The notes below the pieces were generated by a model. It searched no databases and was not told the origin of the DNA. It saw only the letters and a program-made list of their open reading frames with translations. From Diphasiastrum complanatum (lineage: Eukaryota > Streptophyta > Lycopodiopsida > Lycopodiales > Lycopodiaceae): a stretch of DNA of 64,000 bases. A program made the position numbers and the translations under genes. The DNA lies in NCBI GenBank assembly GCA_029204225.1, contig CM055097.1:29189192-29253191 (forward strand), read 5' to 3'. The stretch's first letter is position 1. Each line of letters starts with the position of its first letter. Shown here one piece after another: positions 35,301 through 47,300 of this stretch.

Positions 35301-38300
35301 ACAAATTAGTAGCAAGAGATAATGTTGTGGTCAGTTAAGAATAGAGCCAACTAACATGAAAACTGTAGAACCATTGGAGGTGCATATAAGAACCATTTAT
35401 ATGAGTCGTCAATTATACAAACACACAAACAAATGCATAATATATACCACTAGTGATACAATCCAGAAAAAAAAACTTGCTTGGTTACATCTTACATGAC
35501 AAAAAAAAAGCTTCAAAAGCAACAAAGTATCCACTTAACTAAGGCAATTATGGCATCAAACAAAACCAAAGCATTGTTGTGAGAGCAATTATTGGTCACT
35601 TATTAGAACCTATAGAGATTAGACTTTAGAAGGTACAAGAGCATGTTAGGGTTCAAAACAAAATCTTAAAAACAATATCCATTTATAGCATTCTACTGAG
35701 CATCAAAAATATCTCAAATTCACTTGAAGCCATATCTTTGGTTACGACCAAAATAGCACAACAAAGAAATGAAATGAAATGAAACGTTCTATAAATGAAA
35801 ATCTTGTTAGGATATTCATGTTTGATTGTTACCTCTAAATGTTATTTGTTCAAGGTAATTGAGGCCAAACCAGCGTGCTATTACCAAGGGCCTATTTTTG
35901 GTAATGATAGTCTAAGTGAGTTTCACTCCAGTCAATAGTATATGTGCATGAATATGTGGACTATTTTGGTAGTCATAGCTATTTAGGATGATTACCAAAT
36001 CTAGAAACTTATTATCAGTCATTTGCTTTAGCAAATTTAGACATAGGCTGAAAATTTGATTTCTGGCACCTAGGACATTCACCAATCTCGTTGGAAATAT
36101 GTCGTAGAATATCGAACAAGTCTAGCCAACCACACAATCACACTCCTCACTACCCGTAGATATCAGTCGACCACAAGAACACTTGTAGAACATTAGTACA
36201 TAAATAGAAAAAGAAGATTGAAGTAGGGCATTGGGGTGGAAGTGCATGGAATCTTCGACCTAGAAGTTCTGATACCATGTTCGAAAAGATGTTACTTGCT
36301 AGCATACAACAATTCCTACGAAGATAAGATTCTCAAAGAGTTCAATGAATGATATACAACATGGAAGAGAGAGTAGGAGAGAGGACATCCTTACTTAACT
36401 CCGAGAGTACCACTAAATTCCATACCAACCATAAACAGTCTTGCTAGTTCAGCCCATACTTGCTCATAGAGCCTAAAAGTGGCCCACTCCACGTACTAGC
36501 ATCCCTGCCATCCTATTCCAAAAAACAATTCTTGGCATGGTATCAAAAACTCTCCTAAAGTCAACAAACTATAGGAGAGGGATCTACATTATTCCTTTCA
36601 CACTTTTTGGCTTTCAAGGTGATGACATGCTATGTTGTTGAGTTCATTAGTCTCAATCCAGCAAGCTAGGTGGGAACACTAATTCCATATTCTCTACTCA
36701 CTTCCCAATTTTCCTTTCTCGGAAGTTCTGCAATCAAGTTGCAAACAATCATTCTTGTGTATGATTTCAAGGATCTTGGTCGTCACCTCCTTTGAAATCG
36801 GGATAAACCTATTCGAATGCCATTATGCTGAAAAACCTAAAGAATTGGCTTTATTAATCAAATTTTAAGGATCTCCACTTCTCCTCCCCACTTCATCATC
36901 TCAGCTAAAAGACCATGTGGTCCTGTGGATCTTGCGACTTTCCATCTGCCAGCTTTGAAGCCTTATTTCAACATCCTCATAAGTTATTATGTCATCTTCA
37001 AATTTGATGCATTTAGCTTTTGTGGCACCCACTCTTTTCATAGAGGTTTTGTACATGCACTACCATATCTTGACATTTGACCTCTCCCAGTTGGTTAGCC
37101 TCAGCATGAAGTTTCTTCCAAAATCTGCATGAATAGGTTATCCATAGTGTAGATAGCAAGACTTGTTTTTCTCTAAGGCAAATTCTCTTCTTTCGTCTCA
37201 AATTGAATGATGAAGTTTTTCTTTAGTTATGTTTTCCATATCCCTTGTCAGCTTCCAATCAATTCGTGCATGTTGGCACTCATCATCATACTAAGCCTTG
37301 CAAGCCTACCCCTACCCCTGCTTTTCTTCAAACACTTCAATGCAGTTTAAATTGTAACATATCAGAATTATTTGCTCATTTTCTCACATGAATTTGTCAA
37401 AGCATATTTTCCAAGCATCTCCTCTAGCTTCAATTCATAAAACTCGATCTTATGATCCATCGTAATAGTTGACAATTTATATTCCTTCGAGTTGCCCTCT
37501 TCCCCATGTTGATCCTGATCTTGATCCTCATATAGCTTCTCAAGCCTTGTTGATCTTTGAGCTCCCTAGTTACTTGAATCTCCTTGTGTTAGAGTTGATT
37601 TTCACATTGTTACCCCTAATGTTGTCATCTAGGATTAATTAGGATTATAGGGCCATGCATGTGTGCTTATTCTAGGGGCCTTTACCTATATTTAGTAAAG
37701 TCAAGTTAGACTATAGTTAGACAAGTTCGAGATTCTAGTGCTTCATTTGGAGCACAAGTCTTGCTATAGATAGGTGTTGGGTGCTTTTACCTTTACCTTA
37801 TATAGAGACATTAATTAGGCAATTGCATTAAGGTTGCTTTTAGATTGCTTTTGCTTTTTGGCATAGACTATTGTCTATAAGTATGTAGTGCACCCTAGTC
37901 CATAGACAATGGGACATAGTTGGAGTTATAGTTCCTTTTATGGTTAAAGAACGAAGCATATGAGGGGATTTTGGCTCCTTCCCTATTTATAAACTCTCTC
38001 CAGTTGTGTCACACAAAAATCAAAAACGACTCAAACAACCACATTAGACCCTTGCTTGGTTTTGCAAAAAAGTCAATTATGATTGATCTTGGGATCTTCA
38101 AGTGTAGCCTTTTGCAATCCTTTCTTCATCTCTCTCTTCCAGCCAACAAGAATCATTACCCTCAATAGTGACGAGATTGCTTGGAGCCCATTTTTGCATT
38201 ATAGTCAACCACCAATAGGACATTCCCGTTCCCAACCAAGTCTTTGTGTCTTTCTGAAGTGTAGAAATGGGTCTTCAATACAGATTTCCCACTTTTTATA

Positions 38301-41300
38301 TCTTGGGAATTGGGGAGGTGAAAAATAACATGTTGAGACATGTCTTGTTTTACAGCTGATTTATTTCCAAAAAAAATATTGTTTATGTGTATTTTCTTGA
38401 AAACTCATATTTTCTTGTCAAGACCCTTTCTAAAGTACCATGCCAAATCCTCTACTACCTACATGATCCTTGTTATACCAAATTCCAATTAGCTCATTTG
38501 CTTCGTGTTCCCCATTTTCCAAAAACAATGAGCACATCCACTTTTTGCAAATAAGATTTAAGAGCAAGTGCTATATTTATAGAAAAATCATCTATGTTCC
38601 AAACATAGCACTTAAGGGTCTCGAGTTCTTAATTTAAGGGTATTGATTAAGAACTCAAAACCCTCAAGTTCTATGTTTGGGACCCTCATGATCATAATCA
38701 ATTCATAGGTCGAGCTAGGCCTTCTAACCTCCTTATAGGACATAGATCCAAGGTCAGTCCATTCGTCAATTATATAAGCTTCTTTACCCCCCATCCCTCT
38801 TGTTATCATCTTGTTGAGTTGTTTTGCCATCTTTAGGAGGTGAAGTCGCAATACGTCGTTGACCGAGATACTCTCCCTTTTAATGTCTTTTGTGCCTTTC
38901 CTACATTTCGTTGGATATACAAGTAATTAGATTCTGACTACTGTGGTTCTTCAATATGCTTGTTCAAAAAAGGGTCACCACTTCCCGTGTATCTTCCTTA
39001 ATCTGTATCATCCTTAGGTTGAGTGCTTTTTGCCTTATTTCTTGTTCCTCTCTTAGGTTTGCTTGTTGCACCCTCTAAGTTACCACCTTGTTTATTGACT
39101 TGATTGAGCAAAATATTAAAACTTGGCTAAGACTTCCTCAACTATCTCTTGCTAACCAAGTTGAGATTCTTTATTGATACTTAATTAAGTGCCTCTATTC
39201 TAGTTCCCATTTCCATCATTTGTTCCATGGCCTCCTTGAGTTGACATTGTAATCTGAAATTTTCTTGCTAAAAATCACGGGTTTGCTCTTGTAACATTAT
39301 ATACTCAACCTTGCTTAGCATTGTGTGTTAGTTTTTTTTTTGGGGGGGGAAGAGGGGGGCAGGGGTGGTGTTTTAGCCAGCCCTAATCGACAAGGAGGCC
39401 AATCAAAGAAAAAGGATAGTGAGCTATAAATCGATGCCAGAGGTTTGAAGAACGTAGAGGGAGAGATGGTAGATTAGATTAAATTACCTTTATTAGCATC
39501 CACAGAGACCAAAATGGGACCAAATAACAAGTCCACCGTGAATATCTTGTAAAAGCCAATAAGCTTCAAAATAAAACTAATGTAAGAACCATGTCTGATT
39601 AGACAATTTCAACATATTCTTAAGTCCATCTTAAGCTTTAATGCCAAAGCTACCAGGCATGCTAAGATTATCATAAGTAAACAAACTCCCTCTGTCGCCT
39701 GCTTGTACAGGGAGGCTCTTCACTCGAGTATTGACTTCATCCGACATGACGAGCAGGCCCGCTACACCTGGACTCGCATCGTGGGTCAGGATATTGGCTT
39801 GGATAGAGATCTTTTTATTGCAGCATGTTACTTTCCACCAGAGTCCTCGTCTTTTGCTGAGGGTATTGGATCTCCATATTAGGACCTCTCACCAGATATT
39901 ATCATATTTTCAGAGCGGGGGCATATTCTCCTCACGGGGGATTTTAATGCCCGGACATCTTCACGACAGATAGAGTTCTTCGACACCACTGATCAGCTAC
40001 GTGTTCGTGCCTTGGACAGTGATATGCTTGAAGTTACCAGGACCTCCGCAGATAGTTTTGGACCTACTACTTCATATGGTGAGCACTTATTGCAGTTTGG
40101 AGAGGCACATGAGCTAGCCATTTATAATGGCTTACCCTGCTGGCCACATTCAGACAGTTATACATGCCACCCTCACAGTGAAGGACATAGTGTCGTTGAC
40201 TATCTCATGGGGTCACCATCCTTTGTACCCATAGTTTCTGACTTCCACGTTTTCCCCACCACCCTTTCTGATCACTCATTTCTCTCCTTCGATATCGGCC
40301 ACCTTCCACCCACTCATTCATCTACACTACCCACGCTTACCCGAGCACCCACGTACACATTTGATCCCACTTACATGCCACTATACCGACAGTCCTTAGC
40401 TTCACTTTTACACTCCTTTCCTCATGACAGTCCAGTCGACACCCAGGCTGATTTCCTCACCACCTCTCTCCACACGGCCGCATCATTAACCCTCCCCACA
40501 AAACCCCACCCCAGAAAGACCCGACGCACACCGTCGACCACTACACCCTCCTTGGTACGATACTGAGTGCCGCTCTCTCCATCAGTCAGTAACCCACTCA
40601 TGCATCCATGCCCCACATCTGCTTCGATCTTCCCGACACTCCTACCATCGTGCTCTCTGTCGTAAGAAACATTCCCATGATGATTCTAGAGGGAAACGTC
40701 TCATTGACCTTCTTTTCAACTCTTCTTCGGGCGCTTTCTGGCGCGAGTTCATTCCTCGCTCTCCACCACCTCTCTTGGAGGACTTCCGCATAGGGACTGA
40801 TTATGCTACTAGCCTGTACACGGTCCCTACCGACTCACCTATCGCCATATCTCCACGGCCACCTGAGTTCTCCTTCTTCACATCTGAAATGGTACTTTCA
40901 GCCATTAAAAAGATGAAGTCCCACAAGGCCAAAGATATCGAAGACCCTGAATCTGAACTCCTTTCCCATGCCTCCGACTTACTAGCCCCCACTATAGCCA
41001 CCCTTCTTAACTCTGCAGTTGTTTCTGGTTTCCCATCCTCCAGGTGCACTAACATTATCCACCCCATCCATAAGAATGGTGACCACATGATTCCGAGTAA
41101 CTACCGCACCATCATGATTGGGCATGTTCTGGCGAATTATATGGTACTATACTGCAGTCTGTTGTGAGCTCAGAGGCGGAGACTAGGAGACTACATGCCA
41201 TGGGTCAGGCTGGTTTCCAAGCACATTATTCTACGGCATATCACATCTTCACATTGCGAGCCTTGATTGAGGAGGCTAAGCACAGGAGAGAGAGGGTTTA

Positions 41301-44300
41301 TTGTTGTTTTGTGGACTTCAGGAAAGCCTTTGATTTTGTTCCTCGCTCATTGCTCATCTATCCATACACTTTCTAAAGTGTTTTTTAATGCATTTTGATG
41401 ATCTTGTTGAATTTTTTGGCTTTCTGCCTCAGCCACATACAGATCTGGATCAAATGTCTCCAAACAGCCGATTGCTCAAGATCTTGTTTCATCAAGCTTC
41501 GAAGTGATTTTATGCTTGCATGTTCTTGCACGAAGTCCTACAAGAACTCCTAGACCTTGCATGGTCAGTGCATGCTCTTGCATGTTGTTGCATGAGCTTG
41601 CATGTTGCTTAAACGTTCTTGCATGTCAATGCATGTTAATTGCATGCGGTCTTTTAAGCCTCGAGGCAACTTGTGGGCTTATTAGATCCAAGATCCTCAA
41701 GCTTCCACTAAACTTTGGTGTCTAGAATTGTGTTTTTTCATGCTCTAGGCCACCCCGATTTTGCAGCAGCACTATCCTCCTCACAGCGCCTTCACGATCA
41801 GGGCTACAGGCTATCATGGTTCTCTCAGGCCTCTCACCTCCTACTGGTATCATTTGGCATCTCCATCATAGAGCTCCCCTCCGACACACATCAGTATATC
41901 AGACGCTTCCTTTATCGCACATATCTAGAGCGGACTTGGCGTAACCAGTTAGGGGTTAAGCCAGCTTTCTACCGGACTCATTTCTTGGAGCTAGATGCAT
42001 CAGGGACCCCGGTCATGCCGCGCTACTTGGACTCGGGACTGCCACATTGCCTCAGATTCACATTGGGGCAGCTCAGGGTGTCCTCTCATCAGCTAGCTAT
42101 TGAGACTGGGAGGTTCCACGGTATTCCCAGAGAGGAGCGGATTTGCCAGTTCTGCTCTCTAGGTGAGGTGGAGTCTGAGGAGCACTTTATATTTAGGTGC
42201 CCTGTATATTATGAGATCAGAGGGCGATATCATTGCCTGTTCCGAGAGATGACTACCACTCTACGCTCTCTCATAGCTTATGAGGACCCACGGTGTGTCG
42301 CTCTGCTGGTACACAAGATGTCCAGACTATGGAGAGATTTATACGAGACACCCCAGCATTTTACCTCACAGCCATTGATTACTTCGTTCTTTACTAGACG
42401 GAGATCGCGTGATTTAGTGCCTGAGGATGAGGATTATGATGATGACGACGACGAGGATGATGGCCGCTCTCATGCTCATAGAGATCAGAGACAACCATCA
42501 TGTTACTACCAGGATTACTAGACATTCTACGCAGAGGCGTACTACTACTATTACACATGCACGTGCTCATGCTCATAGCCGCCGCTGGCAGGCTCCACTG
42601 CTTTCCCATTCTGTGGCTCGCATTACATCTTTTTACAGCATCAACACAACAGCAGCAGCGCAGCCTTGACATCTTACCCTAGATACATATGATTATTATG
42701 CGCACTCTCGCATACGTGTCTATTTTAGTTTGCACTAGATGTTTTCTTTATTACAGTTTGGAGACGTTTTTATACGCTCCCATGGTTACCACATACATGA
42801 CATGTACTTCATTAGTTTTATATGCCTTTTGGCATGGAAGACATTAATAAAGCTTTTGGCATGGAAAAGACGTTAAAGCTTAAAGGTCCTAATACTGTTG
42901 TTCTATCACCTCCATCTTCTTTTATCTCGGCTACCTTCACCGAGAGCCGTTTGCGAGAGCAAAAGGCTCTTAATATCCGAATCAGAGGTATTACGAACTC
43001 CCATGATGTTGTTGGTGAAGCTAAAAAGTTTCTTGAAGAGAGTCTTCAACACCACCACAAGGATATGGATACTAGATGGCGACCTAAGAAAGACCCAGAC
43101 ACTCTTGTCATACGGTTTGCATCTACAACTGGCCGTCATGAAGTGCTAGGGAAAAGATCTACACTGCGGGGCACTACGATATACCTGGATGAAGACCTTA
43201 CTTTCATTCAGGTTCAAGAATGGAAAAAGGCAAAACAGGAGGCTATAACGAATGGAAAGCGGCTGATCTATAGGGATGGTATCATTCGCTTTATAGATAT
43301 TAAACATGTTGCTACTAATGAGATATCTGAGATTATTCAGAGTTAGTGTGAGAGTTAGAGCACTGAAGAGATGCCAGTTGAATCTGTAAATGGTCTTCAT
43401 ACCATATAATCCTGGACACTATCCTCTTCTTAGTTAGATTGTTTTTCAGTTATGTTGCTTGACGGCATTGCTCCGTCTTGAGTCCACTTTACTTGATGTA
43501 CTTGCTCGTCTTATACGCCTTTTGGCATGGAAAAGACGTTAATAAAGCTTCTTCTTCTTCTTCTTCTCTCTCTCCTTCTCTCAATTGCAGCTCCCTCGCT
43601 GATCCATAGCCCGCTGATCCACAGTCCGCTGATGGCTCCACCCTGCACCTGAACCTCCATCGCTGAGCTCCAGTGTTGCCCCCTGTTCATCGCTGCAATT
43701 GCAGCTCCCTCGCTGATCCATAGCCCGCTGATGGCACCTGAAATCTGACTACAGGTCTGATCCTTTGTGTAGCGCTCCATTACCTCTCGCGATGGCCCCT
43801 CCACCTCGCACCAGCCTTACCCGTAGGACACGCTCTCCTGCTGCCACCTCACCCCCTCCCACCCACTCCCCTGCTGCCACCTCACCCCTTCCCACCGCTG
43901 CCCCAGCCTCCACGGATGTCACCACAGCCTCCAACGCTGCTCCTGTAGAACACATTGCTGCCTCTGACTCCATCGCTGCCTCCTCCATCACTGCCTCTGA
44001 CTCCAGCGCTGCCCTTCCCATCACGACTTCCATCGCTGCCCCACTCCAACCTACTGTTGTGGCGCCCCCTCTGGATGTACAGTTGCCGAGGTGGAACCTG
44101 TCCGCCCACCAATCTCGACCCTGCCTGCTCATCCCGCTCCTACGCTCCAGCCCGTTTCGGTCTCTCTCTCGTTTCCTGAGCCCATCCTCCCCAAGCCGAC
44201 TGATGCTATCTTCCTCACGGCACCACCATCTACAACAAATATCCCATACACGCCCTCCAGATCAACGGAACTTTTCTCCTCTTGGCAGCTCGACCAAATC

Positions 44301-47300
44301 AAGACAGATTTCCAGACTTTGCGGCAAGAAATCTCGCAGCTGAAAGGAACGGTTTCCTCTCTGATCAACGAAAAGACTATGCTGCAATCCAGAGTTGCAT
44401 TGTTCGAACAATCCATTGGGACCAAACAGGTTGCAGTCGCGGAGTCCACCACCAATATGTTACGGGAGCTAGAAACCAAGCTTGAAAAACAGCAGGAAGA
44501 GGCACTTTCTTGGGCATCCGTTTTGAAAACGGGCACCAAACCAAGTGCTCCCATCTCTTCGGTTATCTCAGCCACCATATCAAAAGAGAAGTCTCGAGAT
44601 CAAAAAGCCCACAACATTAGAGTTCGCAGGATTCTGGACACACAGGACGCCTTGGCTGAAGCCAAACGCTTTCTCGACACCACTCTCGGACACATGACAG
44701 ATGGACTAGACACCGCATGGAGGACCACCAGAGACGCAGCCACACTCATTATCCGTTTCACTTCTCTGCAGAGTCGTCGAGATGCTTTGCGATGCAGAGC
44801 TAAGCTACGCGGTACCACTATCTACATGGACGACGACCTCACGTATATCCAAGTGGAAGAGAGACGTAAGGCCTTTCAAGTAGCCCATGAGTCTGGCAGA
44901 CGAGTTATTTACCGTGATGGACGAGTGCGCTTTTTTGGTAGCGCTCCTAGCAGCTCACAGTGCTAGGGATTTGGGGTCCCCGGGTTCGGGAGTGCCCCGG
45001 GGCCCCATCCACACCATCTCCGGATTGGAGTTTGAAACTGCGATGGTATACACTCATCTTCCATAGTTGGCGACCTAATTGATTTCATCACTGGTAGAGA
45101 CTTATTGTTATTTATGGAGACTCACGAAAGTCGGGAACGAGGATTACCTATTTTTCCAGGATACAGATGGGATTCCGTATTTAGGCCTGAGACTAGATCA
45201 GCTAGTGGTCGTGGATCCGGACGGGTGGCATGCCTATACAGGGAGTCTCTTCATTGGAGTATTGAGTTCATCATACATGACGAGCATGCACGTTATATCT
45301 GGATTCGTATTGTTGGACATGACTTTGGTTTGGATAGGGACCTCTTTGTGGCAGCATCTTACTTTCCTCCAGAGTCTTCATCTTTTGCAGAGGGCACAGG
45401 TTCACCATACCTTGATTTGTCACCCGATATTATCAGATTCGCAGAGCGAGGGCATATTCTCCTCACTGGGGATTTTAATGCCCGAACCTCCTCACGACAG
45501 TCAGAGTTTTATGACGTCACCGACCAGCTCCGCATTCACGCCCTCGATAGCGACGAGATGGGAGTTACCAGGATTTCAGAGGACAGCTTGGGACCTATTA
45601 CCCCCTATGGTGAGCATTTGTTGCAGTTTGGAGAGGCACATGAGTTAGCCATTTACAATGGCCTAACTTGCTGGCCAGATTCCGGCAGTTATACATGTCA
45701 TCCTCACAGTGGCGGACATAGTGTTGTACACTACCTCATGGGATCACCATCCTCCATACCTCTCATCTCTAATTTTCACATCTCCCCCACCACTCTCTCT
45801 GATCACTCATATCTCTCCTTCGCTATTGGTCGCCTCCCACCCCCCTAGTTATCCTCACATCCAATACTTGCTCGTGCACCCAGGTATACATTCAGCTCTC
45901 TATATGCACCCAATTACCAGGAATGTCTTTCCTCCCTACTTCATTCCTTTCCGCATGATAGCACAGTCGAGGCTAAAGCAGGTTTCCTTAGCACCTCTCT
46001 TCATACCGCTGCTTACCTAGCCTTTCCATCCAAGACCCATAAAGGCAAACACACACGTCCCTCATCCCTACGTCCTCCACACCCCCCATGGTATGATACC
46101 GAGTGTCGCTCTCTACATCATCTTGTCACCCATGCCTGCATTCATGAACCTCACCTCCTTCGCTCCACCCGACGCTCTCTCCGTCGCACACTCCGCCAGA
46201 AAAAACGCGCTTTTGATGACTCCGAGGGAAAACGTCTTGTTGACCTTCTCTTCAGTTCCTCTTTAGGCGCCTTTTGGCGTGAGTTTATCCCTCGTGCTCC
46301 ACCACCCCTCTTGGAAGACCTTCGCATATGGACCGACTAAGCTACCAGCCTATATACCATACCTACTGACACACCCATCTCCATCTCCCCTCGTCCCTCT
46401 GAGTTTACCTTCTTCACCGCTAACATGGTACTTGCGGCCATCAAGAGAATGAAAACCAAAAAATCAAGAGACATTGAGGACCTCGAATCTGAACTCCTAA
46501 TCCATGCTTCCGACCTCCTTGCTCCCACCCTAGCCACTCTCCTCAATTCCGCCGTTGTCTCTGGCTTCCCTTCATCCTGGTGCACCAACATCATCCACCC
46601 TATCCACAAAAATGGTGATCCCATGATTCCTCGTAACTACCGCACTATCATGATCGGGCACGTCCTCACTAAGCTTTATGGCACCATACTCCAATCTGCA
46701 GTAAGTTCAGAAGCGGAATCCAAGAGATTACATGCATTGGGACAGGCAGGTTTCCGAGCTCATTACTCTACCACTGACCATATTTTCACACTTCGAGCTT
46801 TGATTGAGGAAGCCAAGCACAGGAAAGAAAAGGTTTATTGCTGTTTTGTGGACTTCAGGAAAGCCTTTGACTCTGTACCACGCTCCCTGCTCATTCAGCG
46901 ACTTCGAGATCTTGGTTTCTCCATGGATATTGTTCTGGCAGTGATGGCTCTTTACGAAAAAGTCCTGGGATGTTTCCGACATGGTAGTAGCATCTCTAAT
47001 CATATTTGGAGCACCATTGGGGTGAAACAGGGTTGCTCTCTTTCGCCGGTCCTTTTTGGACTATACATTGATGAGTTGGAGCGAGCCATCACACAGTGTG
47101 GCGGAGCTGGATGTAGACTTGGCACCCTTTTGATTGCTATTCTCTTGTATGCGGATGATGTGGTACTAGTATCCCGGACCAGAGAGGGATTACAGAGACA
47201 ACTGGATTGTCTACAGGTTTTCTGTACCAGATGAGGCTTGGGCGTGAACACTGCGAAGACTAAGATTATGGTCTTCAACACTTCTCGAGCCTTCATGCAG

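Larger units (their letters stand above)
39693..42855 (+). mobile_element. LINE family A, 5'-truncated, RT core replaced
   Basis: Starts inside the endonuclease (ACLYREALHSSIDFIRHD). It has GDFNARTSSRQ, VVDYLMGSPS and LSDHSFLSF, the linker (to 40560, frame breaks), then RT from 40775 to about 41357 (NYRTIMIGHVLA, YCCFVDFRKAFDFVPRSLL). About 385 bp of foreign DNA (41358-41740) replaces the rest of the palm and thumb, including YADD. The C-terminal part resumes at about 41741 with FWFSQAS-like thumb, CQFCSLGEVESEEHFIFRC and an acidic end, then a full 3' UTR with hairpin (42822-42835) and AATAAAGCTT (42846-42855). Confidence 0.88.

Noticed and set aside
37587-37975. Solo LTR starting TGTTAGAG inside the old LINE
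   Set aside because: It begins TGTT and interrupts LINE homology, but I could not find a matching target duplication or a clear CA end, so it is mentioned only within the LINE entry.
45033-47234. Possibility that TGA codes for Trp in this genome
   Set aside because: Only damaged LINE ORFs show it. The MDN1 exons do not use TGA internally, and TGA is not conserved at these sites in other LINE copies.
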